Part shown: positions 13,301 through 26,200 of the stretch, one piece after another
How positions within the stretch are numbered: position 1 is the stretch's first letter
Layout: each line of letters begins with the position of its first letter
Source of the DNA: Actinostola sp. cb2023
Lineage: Eukaryota; Cnidaria; Anthozoa; Actiniaria; Actinostolidae
DNA length: 64,000 nucleotides
Assembly (NCBI GenBank): GCA_033675265.1
Contig: JAUJYZ010000914.1
Coordinates: forward strand, 186,001 to 250,000
Reading direction: 5' to 3'
Position numbers and translations under genes: made by a program
Notes under the pieces: model-generated
Told to the model about the DNA's origin: nothing
What the model saw: the letters and a program-made list of their open reading frames with translations, nothing else
Database searches by the model: none

Positions 13301-16300
13301 AAGCTGGGCGAGTCTGTGTGACCCCAGAGAATAGAAGCTGGGCGAGTCTGTGTGACCCCAGAGAATAGAAGCTGGGCGAGTCTGTGTGACCCCAGAGAAT
13401 AGAAGCTGGACGAGTCTGTGTGACCCCAGAGAATAGAAGCTGGGCGAGTCTGTGTGACCCCAGAGAATAGAAGTTGGGCGAGTCTGTGTGAACCCAAATA
13501 GAAGCTGGACGTCGGAGTCTCTGTGACCCGCCCCAGAGAATAGTAGCTGGATGTGTCTGAGTGACCCCAGGAAATAGAAGTCGGGTGAGTCTTTGTGACT
13601 CCGGATCGAGAAGTAGTAGCTGGGTGTGTCGGTTTGATCCCAGGAAATAGAAGTCGGGTGAGTCTGTGTGACTCCGGATCGAGAAGTAGTAGCTGGGTGT
13701 GTCTGTTTGACTCCAGGAAATAGAAGTCGGGTGAGTCTTTGTTACCCCGGATCGAGAAGTAGTAACTGGGTGTGTCTGTTTGACCCCAGGAAATAGAAGT
13801 CGGGTGAGTCTTTGTGACCCCGGATCGAGAAGTAGTAGCTGGGGTGTCTGTTTGACCGCAGGAAATAGAAGTCGGGTGAGTCTATGTGACCTTGGAGCGA
13901 GCTGGGCGTGTCTGTGACCACAGGAATAAAACAGATTCGGGTGAATCGTTAATTGTGACCCCGAATCGAGAATTAGTAGCTGTGTGTGTCTGTTTGACAC
14001 CAGGGAATAGAAGTCGGATCGAGCATTTCTAGGTGGGCTTGTTTGCGTGACCCCAGATATTACAAACGGGGTGAGTCTCTGTAACCCCATATCGAGAATG
14101 AGTAGATGGGTCTGTTTGTGTGTGACCCCAGGAATAGTAGCTGAGCATGTCTAGGTGACTTCAGAAAAAAAAAACACATGTTGGGTACGTGTGCATGACC
14201 CCAGAGAATTTCATGTAGTTGGGTGCGTCCCCATGACCCAGGAGAATTGTAGGTGGGTGCGTCTATGTTACCCCGGAAAATTGTAGTTGGGTGCGTCGGT
14301 ATGACCCAGAGAATTGCAACTGGGGGATCCCTGGGAACGGTAGAACTTTAGTTGTCTTTGGTGACTTGGAGAAAGATCTGTTTGGTTTAACATTGGAGAA
14401 TGTATGCGTTAGTTCCTATTCACTCATGTCTGTGGGTATTTTATTGCTGGCATTTGTAGTTTTAGGCTTGTTATATAGCGTAATTTTGTGCGGAAGTATA
14501 CGGGCTGAGTGTTACGCTATACGTTTATGTATTATTCTCCAATTGTGAGGGTGGGAAGGAGCTAAAGGAGCCTAAAGGCTCTACAAGTACCTCAACAGCT
14601 ATATGGGAGGTTTTGAAGCATGTATTGATTTGTCCAAGCTAAAGGAGCAAAATGATAGCCGCGCCGCGGTGGTAAGTTTGAAGTTGTCCTCCATCAATGT
14701 CGTTCCATGGTCGACAGCCCTGGCGTTGCCATTAAGGGTGGCCTTCGAAAGAGGGGCAGAAGTCGCAAAGTGGTGGGGGAAAGTGTTAAAGAACCAGCTC
14801 CCAAGAACTAGATATAGTCCGTCGGGAAATGTATGATCAGTTAAAGTATCGCTTGGACGACGTCGAAGCCTGAGAGCCAGTGCTCGTAGTAATGTCAAGT
14901 GTGTTTCCTTATGGCTAGTATCAGGCCACATTACTCGCTCAGGTAATACGAAAAAGGCTTAATGACTGGAGGCAATAAATGCATTATTGGCGTGTACATT
15001 TTAAGAATACTAGAGTGCAGTATTGATTTTATTCCCATGCATCCTATTGGGGGGAAGGGAAGTTCCATTTTGTTTCTTTTCATACCTTCTGGGCTTTAAG
15101 AGTCTACTCCGCAAGCGTTTGTCTATAAAGGCTGCCCTTGTGTCTCGATTTGTCAGGCAATTGGTAGTCATCTTTTCTAAGTCTGGGTGGGTTTTTTTTC
15201 CTGTTGGGTTTTGATTATGCTTATTATGATTAAATTTCTACTTGTTGGGTTGTATATTCCCTTATTTTACATTTATGTGATTTCGAGTAGATGCAAGTAG
15301 TGATTGCTGGTAAGGGAAACGTTTTTTTGCCCTTATCATTCGGTGCAACGAGCCGTGAAATTAAGTAGAGTTTATGGGTTATGTCATGCAGATGAAACCC
15401 CTGCCCAGGCTTAGGGAAGATGGGCTTATGTATAAGAGTAGCAGGTGGTAAGCGTGCGTCTCTACGTACAGTATATTTTATTCCGATCGAGACTCCAATG
15501 TATATAGGGCGGGAGAACTTCACAGTCATAGAGCAGAATGTAAAGTCGTATTGACGGATTACAGAGACCATGACAGTTCAAGTTTATATATACAAGGGAG
15601 TAAACTTTTATGACTTTTTCGCCTTTCTTAAGGTATCAGGGTACCCCAAACGACCATCATGCACGCAACACGCTCTAGCGCGTACTCATTACGTTAAAAC
15701 CTCTATAAAGTATACATTTTCTGAAAGCTGAATAAATGCAGAATTCAATAAAACAATTAGTTTTTAGAACAAAAACAGTATATTTGAAATAGGTAAAAAA
15801 AGTTCAGATTTTCACATCACTATCATCGCCGAGGTCCCATACAGCCGCAATTTATCGGAAATCCTCCACTAATACCTTTATAAGCTCATGAGATATAGCT
15901 TACAAAAAATGTGTCTCCGTTTATCGATAAATTAACCCGTTGCGTTTTTATACGGTCCTAAACTTCGAGCTCTGCAAAACTGGAAAACACTTTACAAAAC
16001 AAGTTATAACTTTCGAAGGAAATTGAATATTAAAATTCGGAGACACATTTTTGAAGAATATTTATTTGACAAAGTGTTTACCAAATTTCAGCTAAATCAG
16101 ATAAAATCCCTTTGACCCGGAACTCAAAATGTGCGCTTGATTCATGGCTATTTTGTTTCCGAAATAAAGGCAAAAGAGTTTTCAAGTCAAGTGGCGCCTT
16201 TGTTTACACAAGCGTCCATAATCCACCACAAATATGTGATCCAACACCCGATGACATATGAATGGCATTCAAAAGAAGATCGCCTTACAGTACGCAACAC

Positions 16301-19300
16301 AACGTGGCAGGAAAACAAAGTTACTGCTGGCGGAAAATACGAGCATTTTGACCGTGAGTGGTTTGGCATCGTTATTCAAGGATGTTTTGAGTGAGCAGTT
16401 ACGATTTTTGGATACTTTCTTCGCAGCTGAATCTTTGTGGAAAGTCTGTTGCGTGAGTACTGTTGACAGCTTGCTTGTCAACATCTTTTTACATCAAATG
16501 AAACCAAAATCCGTTTTTTGATTCTAACTTTTTAGGAAAAATATATTTTTAGATTCTGTTTTTTTTGGAGATGATAGATAATATTCAATTAGATTTGATT
16601 GTCAAAAAAAATAAAAACCGGTGGTTTGAAAGGTTTTTTGGGGTACCCTGATACCTTAAAGGGACTAGTTTCAAGGGTGTTTATGATGACAGTTATTTGG
16701 GGTGTTTCTTGGTGCTACAGTCTGCATTGTATTCTTGGTTAGGTTTCTTTGTATGCAGGGTATTGTTTTGGTTCAAGTTCATTCTTCTCGTTCTTTGTGT
16801 TCATTGTCTAACGTCCTCTGGTGTTCTGCAACACCAAGAAACCTCCCTTATTTGCCACCGAGAGAAACTTTTTCCGGAACCATGTACATCTCTTGTAACA
16901 GTTGTATGGTGACTGGGGCTACCGTGTATATCAAGTAGCTTGAACATAACTGGCGCTTATGCAAGTGTTAGGGTCAAAGTATAGAACCCCTTTGGCTGGT
17001 CTTACCCCGCACAGCTGAACCATCCAAGCTGCGTCTTTGTTTTGACGCTAGGGTTTTAATTTGTGGATGAATGATACATGCATGCATTATTTTATTTGGA
17101 TAAGTTGGTCCAAGTCCCCACGCATGTACATCTAACCGAGGTCCTGTTATGGTAAACCTAGATGGCAATTTAAGTCTGGTTGCGACTATATACTGTTGAT
17201 GAAAGAAGGTTTTGAGTGAGAAATTTGAACATCACCTGGCGATTTGGTTGGAGAAACGTCTTTTTGGAGGTTTATCAGTCAGTGGGAATGGCGGCCATGA
17301 GACCTCCCAAGTTTAGGGTGGTTGCTCATTATACAATAATGACAGATTGGGAAACTCGAGGGGACATACGGTCTCGTCCGATTGTCGATTGCCCTTCCGG
17401 ACAGTTAGTTCAGTGAAAGTGCAGCCAAGTTCGCTCTCTGTATTACTTGCCATGTTGGGTGTCACCCTTGGTTTGAAAAAGTGTCTTGACTATGTGATTA
17501 GATTAAGGCAAATATATCTGGGGATGGAGGTGGACTCTAACCTTCAAGTGTGCTTGATTTACAAGACAAAAAAAATACATTTTATAGAACTACGTAACAA
17601 TGTTTAACGGTTTTTTTGGTTTTTAAGTCGACAATTCCCTTGAGGTCTGCGGTGCAGAGATTCTTGGGTAAATGTATTTCGTTCTTGTTTGGCCTTCTCG
17701 GAAGCGAAATGGTATATTAGATTATTAATATTCGGGATATGGCGTCGGCGATAGGGGTTGCCTGCAGGAAGCGATATCTGGTATTATACCCAGCGTTAAG
17801 AGTTTTTCGACTCTTGAGAGGACTGCATTCCGCGGAGGAGTGAAAAGCATGGGGCGCTCTTGGGCATGATCTCCATCGACGCGTCTCAGTTTTCGCTGAG
17901 ACGTTTCTCCAAAATCATTCACCTTGCCGTGACTTGGTTCTCTGTGACTCCTACGTCATCCGTGTCTAATTTCGGAGGACAGTGCGTGTAAAAAGGGCAT
18001 TGTTCGACATGTAGGAGTTTTTGAAGTGAGGGTAACATCAGTGGTAAATGTCCAACCCGACTATCCTTTGTTTTCGGATCGGTGGATCCTATAATAGGCA
18101 AGTGCGATCGATTTTTTCCGCTCTAGGATAGGGAGGGGCTCGGACTTCTCAGGCCTTCTGGAATATGGGGATCTAGCAGCATCGAGGAAAGTGAAAGAAT
18201 ATCTGTCTGCCGTGAAGGTGAAACAATGGGAGGCACGTTTTGTCCTCGCAGGTTGAATCTGTTTGTTTCAGTACGGATTTGTCGGCTATATTATAGCTAT
18301 AGGTTGATTGGTTGGCCATGAGCTTATCATTTATTGGAGCCTGGTCTTTATACACATACATAAACTTTATTAACGTGTCAAGCTTCTAGCGTATCACAAG
18401 TGATACACTAATCGGGGACACTTTATCCCAAACAGGATCCTTGAAAGCCGATTATTTGCAGGCGATAAGGCAGAAGATTTAGGCCGCGTTAACGAGGAAT
18501 TCTTTATTTTCAGAGAAGGAAAAAGGTACTCCTATGTACAAAATGTTTCAATCTGCACTGTTACGGTGTTTGGAGTATACATCGATGTGTGTGATTTATG
18601 GAAGGTACCTGTTCTACAAGATTATCTTTGTCAGACCGCTTAACCCCACAGGCGAGGTAATTAATGCCCCTTTTCAGCTCTTCAGCGGTCTAGAATCGAT
18701 CGTCCTTTCACGTCGGTCGTTTACCAGGTCGGAACGTTATGGATTGCGATGTTTAGTGGCTTCGCTATATATTTGGTTCTGGCAACGATTCAGGTGTCTG
18801 ATTTATAGCAAGGACGGCGAACCATCTCTTAATTGAAATCAAGTGGTGTTACCCGGGAGAGCTAGTGATCCGGTGGCAATGAGTGACTTGTCAGAACTTT
18901 ATCAAAGACATAAGTAACTTGACTGGCTTCACAAATGTTTTTTCAATTCAGTAAGGGGTGTATATATATACGCGTTTATTTTCAAAACTGTCAAATGTAT
19001 GATGAGTATTGGGGATGTATTTTATAGGCGTGTACCCAACCATAAGGTGAGGAATGGGGATTTATTATACGGTGCCAGATAAAGGGCGAGACAGGAGTTT
19101 CTATCCCATACCTTAATGCTAATGAGTCAGCGGGAGGGATAATGTACTATGCCGATGACGTGAGCGTGAGCCCATTGAGTTATGGATGCACGATCGCGCA
19201 CGCTAATTAGCCAATCAGAGCGCACGTTGTATCAATGCTATGTTATAATGTAAACTGTATGACATGTAAACTGTATGATATAAACTGTACGACATATAAA

Positions 19301-22300
19301 CTGTATGGCATTTCAAAAACTCATGCATAATTAATGAGCAATTCGTCCAATCGGAAGGACGAAATCCATCACGTGCATGTACCTTTATACCCGGTAATGC
19401 ACTGCTTATTAGTATTCTTTATATAAAGAATACTAATAAGGGAAGGTCTCATATTGGTGTCGTATCATTGACGTCCAGTTCCCTATACGGGACAGCACAT
19501 GGGCATTTTGTCTGCGCATGCGTGAAATGCCAACATGAACACAAAGACCCTCTGACACGCGCATATATCCCGCGCCATCCCGCGCTAATTTAAATACCAG
19601 GAATAACAAACAAGATGGCGAAGTTCTTTCTCATATATTTATTTATTAACTTGTCTATATGAACATATGCAACTCTAAAATGATGATGGATTCTATTTTA
19701 TCAATGCTGAAGGCATGCTGCAGTTGTCATAACCAGTATTTACGATGTATTATGAGTTGCATATTGCAAGGTGAGGGAGGTCCAGACATGACAAGCTAAA
19801 CTGACAATGGCTGCCGTCTTCGCCGTATACATGCACTTTGAACATTCATAGCAGGAGCTATACATTTTTTGAAAGTCATTTATTGTGATGAATGGAATGA
19901 CTATTGAATAATCTTCGCCGCCTCTGTAACATTAAGCAGCTTGGGGGTCGGTAGAAATCGAAAGATAATTTGACTTGAATGCTTGGAGTCCACATTTCTG
20001 CTCGTCGCGAGTCCCGTAAATGGTAAGCAAAACTATTGCAATGCAAAACAGTGGAAACAAGTTTTAATTTTCTTAACAACTAATTTTTCTGCAAAGTCTG
20101 TTCTCTCATTTATACTTTCAAAGACTTAGAATAAGGAAATAGACGAAGATATGATAGAACCATGGCTTCGAGAAGTAACACAAAACATCAATTCCGCCAT
20201 TACACCGAGTATAGGGTGAGAAGAATCTATTAAATCTGACAGCTATACATTTTTTGAAGCCCCATTCTCTATAAAAACTGAAATTATATAAAGGAATGAA
20301 TGCTGTGGTAATTATCTCCAACTTGGGGGTAGGTAAAAATTTCAAGAAATATGTCGTTAAAAGTTCGACCTAAATTGAACACTTCTACATATTCACCGGG
20401 CCATAGCTCGAAATCGCGTCCACCTGAAAGACCATTTCATTAAAATTCTAAAAGTTTACTGTCATCACAATTACCAAGCGTTAATCCAGTGCTGTAGAAT
20501 ACTTGATTGTAGAAATAATTAACGCTGAACATCCAACTCCAAACACCACAGTCGCATTTCAATGTAAAATATCTCGCCATCAAAAGAAATAACAGCGGCC
20601 AAAGATATACCCAGGGGAAGAAGTGTTTATCGTCTTTAAAAATGAGTAAATTTTCATGACGCTTCAACTTTAGAAACGCGTAGATCTCCTACAAAATATT
20701 CTTAAAATGAGCTATCGAGCTGTAAAATGGTTCAGACGTCACTGGTCAATGCTGTGTTGGCGCATGCGCAGACAAAATACCCATATGCTATACGGGACGA
20801 CATACATGTTGTCAGGAAAGATCGCTCCTTGGTCACACTTTCGGACCGTCGTTCAAATGTGGGATCTTTTTGAGAGTATTAGTAGTATCGGTGCGCATGT
20901 GTGAGGCGTTAGAAGCAACACGATACTGCTATGTTTGTGTTTTCCTTGGTGTTTTTTTTTACTGAAATCATCCGAAAATGCATTATTTTGGAAGATCGTT
21001 TTTGAAGCTGTCCAATAAACTCGCAGATCGTGTTTGATCGGGTCTAAAACCACTCGGCTTCACCTCGTGGTTTTAAACCCGATAAAACACTCCTGCTCGT
21101 TTATTAAACAGTACTTAAAATACAATTGAGACTTTAAATAATTTTGTTACCATTGTTTTATCTAAAAAGTACAGTGTCACGCATCTCAGCCAAGAACTTC
21201 TAGCTCATTTTTTATATTATGGCATATTTATTGTATGACATATAAACTGTATACCTAGTTACGACGAGCGTTGTTACTTACCACAGTTCAGTACATTCTT
21301 GGTGAGTGTTCTAGCAACGCTAAGCCTCACGTTGGGTATGTTATCAGATAACAGCGACAATAAATTAGGAAGAAATTCCTTACAAAAGTGGACACCACTC
21401 TCAGCGTCATCATCCAAAAGGGTGTGGCATAGTTGAGCGTAACTATATGAATAGAAATAGTACATTCAGTAAACACTCTCTTCCCCAATACAAGATTACA
21501 TTAAGGTACCAGGGGACCTTCGTGACACTGTTCACTGAAAGCCGCGTAGCGCACTAACCACTCGTCCAACATGTATAAAAGTATACATTTTCTTAAAGCT
21601 GAATAAATGCAGATTCTAAATATGCTGGAGATTATTTCCTATTTTGTAAATATTTTTTGTTATTGCACATTTTAGAAAATTCGACCGGCCTTGTTCAAAC
21701 AGAATTTTGCACGCGGGAATTCAATCGATTTCTAAACGGAAAGTGCCATTGTAATGAGCAAAAACTTTGTTCTAAAAAACCGTGTCTCCGATTTTTGATA
21801 CGTTGCCTCGTTTAAAAGTTATTTGATTATTTATGTGTAAATCGCTTAAAAACACATTAATGAACTTTGACAGCAAATATCTCCTCAACAAAAGCTTTTA
21901 TCGGAAATCGGAGACACGGTTTTTTAAAACAACATGTGCTCATTACAATGGCAATTTCCGTTGATTGAATTCCGTTGATTGAATTCCCGCGTGCAAAATT
22001 CTCTTTGAACAAGGCCGGTCGAATTTTCTAAAATGTGCAATAACAAAAAATATTTACAAAATAGGAAATAATCTCCAGCATATTTAGAATCTGCATTTAT
22101 TCAGCTTTAAGAAAATGTATACTTTTATACATGTTGGACGAGTGGTTAGCGCGCTACGCGGCTTTCAGTGAACAGTGTCACGAAGGTCCCCTGGTACCTT
22201 AATGGTAGAAATGCAGAGCAACTCACGCTTGTCGTCGTGTCCATTGTTGGCTGTTGGCAAACTTCACAATGATGTCTGACACAAACTTACGAGAAGGCCC

Positions 22301-23203
22301 ATCATCCTGTGAACTATGAAGACGACGAAGAAGAACACCAATCTAAGAAAACAACACAGGTTAATCAGTGATAATAATTAAGCACCAGGACGACGACGTT
22401 GAGCACGACGAAGTTCGAATGAAGTGTTTTGTTGTCTATTTTTTGCATAATCGTTTCATTTTCCGTATTTTCCATGTTTTCACTAAATTTGTTCCGCCTT
22501 TCACGAATGACAAACGTTCGTCTTTTTATGGTCCGGTTGACTGACAACAACTATCTGCACAAACAACGAACTGACGTTCTCTTTGCATCGTCAAACATTG
22601 GCATTTCACGTTGTAGCTTAGCACTAATGCCTGAAGTAAACCCAAATCGAGCTCATTTCATGCATTCCGACAAGAAGTTATTGAATGTTGTAATGCACCG
22701 TTTCGTAGTTTCCCAGAATGCTTTAGGACTCTGCGCGCGCAAGCAAGGTCAGGGGGGAAATATGTAGAATTGATCGTGTATTGAGGAAAATATGACTACT
22801 GTAACTAATCAAGAACAGGAAACAACTATTTTCTTTGCTTGAGTATTTGCATCTATCTTTGTAATTCTTCTTATGCATTTTTAATTTGAAAGTCTAAGTT
22901 TTCTACTGAATTTCTTCATTCTCTCTTAATATTTTCGATCTATTTTGTACCCTGACCTCGCTTGCGCGTGCAGAATCCTGATTGATTGATTTACTGACCG
23001 ACTGATGTACTGACTGACTGACTGACTGATTTACTGACCGACTGATGTACTGACTGACTGATTTACTGACTGACTGATGCACTGATGCACTGACTGTACT
23101 GACTGACTGACTGATTTACTGACCGACTGATGCACTGATGCACTGATGTGACAGACTGACTGACTGACTGACTGACTGATACTGACTGACTGACTGACTG
23201 ACT

Positions 23204-23241
<38 letters not shown>

Positions 23242-26200
23242 TTGACTGACTGACTGACTGACTGATTTACTAACCGACTGATTTACTGACCGACTGATGT
23301 ACTGACTGACTGACGTACTTACTGGCTACATGTAACTCAGTCACTAAAATGACAGTAATATGGTAGATGAACTATTTACCAGTTTAAAAGCTATATTCCT
23401 GACATCTGCTACCCGGTCTGTTGCCAAGGTGATGGCTATTGGACATATGTACTGCTGGATACATGATGCATTATAGAATTCTGATATTTGCACGCTTTTG
23501 CCTAAATTGCACACAAGTAAAATAACATGGGTTTGAAAGACTATTTGTGGGCATTGCTCGCATGCATCGTGATATTGATCTGTCAGAACATTTTCATTTA
23601 CCGGCCACTTAATTCATCTACATCACCATCCCTGTCATTGGCAGACATAGTAGAGTGCAAACCATATGTCCGTGAAACAGTACTAACTAATTAGTACTAA
23701 ATATCACTGATAAAACAATAGAAAACAATGGAAATAACACTATTTAGTACTATTTAGTAATAGTACTATTTCACGGACATATGGTTTGCACTCTATACCA
23801 TATTATATATATTACATTGTATATTATATAGGAGTTTAAGACAATGGATGCCGTATGTTGGTATGAACGTTCAACCCATAGATACAAAGCTTATTGAGTA
23901 GGACTGTATTTGCAAGATATATAATAAATCTCCCGTTGTGAGCCCTAGTTTTTGCTTTGTTGCGCTTGTTCATATTGTAACGTCTTTTGGAACGCGAATG
24001 TGTTCGCATCGAGATTGCGCATTGAGAATAAGTCAACGAGACATTTGAATAGCATACAACTTGTGTTTTGGCACGTGAGAGCGATTTACAGTTGTAGATT
24101 AATGTCTCTAGTTCTTAACTTTATTTCTCAAAGGCAGTGTCTGGTCTGATGTGAGGCCGGGGCCATTACTGTAGACCTACATTGTACTTGATGAAGGGCC
24201 TGTAACCGCCCCATTGCTAAGCCTGCAGCACATGGCTGATCTTCTAAATTCAGGCAATGGATGTGATGGTCTTCGCTTCCATACGAGGGGGCACTTATTC
24301 GAGGAGGGTGCTTATTGGACAAGGGGGCACTTAATCAAGGAGGGGGGCACTTATCCGAGGAGGGGGGCACTTATTTGAGGAGGGGGCACTTATTCGAGAG
24401 AGGGAGCAAGCTTATATGATCAAATATGGTAATCTGCGTTTGCCTGCTTCAATAAACTATCAACTGTATTCCATACAATACTTACTCTGCTAGTTCATGT
24501 CTAAATCTCCAGTTTCTATTATTGTCCGTGGTGAGAAAATCAACAAGAACAGGCAAATAATCCATTTGAATATCAATAGGAAGTAGCTGCAATCAATCAA
24601 CCAATCATTCAATCAATCATTCAATCACTCATTCAATCACTCAATCACTCATTCAATCACTCATTCATTCAATCAACCAATAATTCAATCAATCATTCAA
24701 TCACTCATTCAATCAACCAATCATTCAATCAACCAATAATTCAATCACTCATTCAATCAACCATTCATTCAATCAATCACTCACAATCAACCAATCACTC
24801 ATTCAATCACTCATGAATTCAATCATCCAATCATCAATAACTCACTCAAATTCATTCAATCAATCAATCAGTCCATCAATCACTAATACTGATACAATAC
24901 TGACAAGTGTTGATAATGAAATACATTATAATTGTATTGATAAACTCAAATACCTCAGTAAAGTCTGCTAAATGCTTGAGAACTCCTATTCTGACCTAAA
25001 CATACAAATATCATGACAAACTCATTCCACTGAATTGTACTGCTACTATATACACTCATTTCGATAAAGTTAGTCACCCGAAAAGCTTCGAAGGTGAGAC
25101 CAAGAAGGACCATGGGTACATACATTTTAACCAACCCAGGATCCTCATCAGTCTCACCTTCGAAGCTTTACGGGTGACTAACGTTGTCGAATGAGTGAGT
25201 GTATACTAATACTAATAATAACATACATGTATATGTTATCAATAGTTTACCTCATCCAAATCCTTTAGAAAGCTGTTGAATGTTGGAACAAGTTCCATTC
25301 TTGTCATTTCTTCACCAAGTACTTTGGCCAACTCATGGATGGAGAATGCTAGGGTTCTTCTTACTTTCCACTGTTAACAATAGAATATCATCAATACTAG
25401 TTTATACTACTGACCTAGGGAATGAGGCAACACCAAACTTGCCTGCATATCAGAGGATAAGTACTCATAGGTGTCTCGTAGACATGGCCAGTTGTGTCTT
25501 CCAAGCGTAAGGGTAACAGCAGGGAAACTAAAAGCACAATGTCTGGCAATCTCTGTATCAATGGTCTGTGCTTTGGACGGCTCTGTCATGGATATATAGT
25601 GATCCAACAGAGCTTGTGGTATGATGTTCTACAACACAACAAATTATTGTTAATTTGCTTATCATATCATAGGTTTTGTATTTATTGTACTTTTATGTGC
25701 ATCATCATCATCAAAGGATTCCAATTTCACCGTATGAAAATGTAAAACCGACTAAAAGTGAGATCTATTCACTGACAGTTCAACGATAAATCAGATTTCA
25801 TATGACTGTGAAACAACAAGACACACGGCACGGCACAGCACAGCACGGCACGGCACGGCACAGCACAGCACAGCACAGCACAGCACAGCACAGCACAGCA
25901 CAGCACAGCACAGCACAGCACAGATTCATTTGCAATTCTAGAAATCATCACGGTAACGGCACGGCACATCCGTGACATGTTTTTTCACAGTCATGTGTAC
26001 AAAAATCTGCTATACATGCAAACAACATGAAGCAATGAACTCAAGGGTGTCTGTCACAACACTATATACAAGCCTGCTTGTTGCAGGACGTTTCTTTCCT
26101 AATATCGAAATTGTGCCCATGATAACAACTACACTGTACAATCTGTGTACCCACCCACTCCCTGACAAATATTGCAACTTGTTCCACAGGTAGCCTAAGC

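Noticed and set aside
12277..14090. Open minus-strand frames of 187-548 codons rich in GSHRL..FYSLG
   Set aside because: Generated by the 34-bp minisatellite; several frames are open at once, as expected from a stop-free repeat.
16131..16521. Two overlapping plus frames conserved in a second copy at 55477-55813
   Set aside because: The similarity is at DNA level between two copies of a TTAA element. The changes I can compare alter residues in both frames, so there is no sign of protein conservation.
19125..19165. GGIMYYADDVS, like a reverse-transcriptase active site
   Set aside because: A single motif in a short frame with no matching blocks before or after it; too weak for a call.
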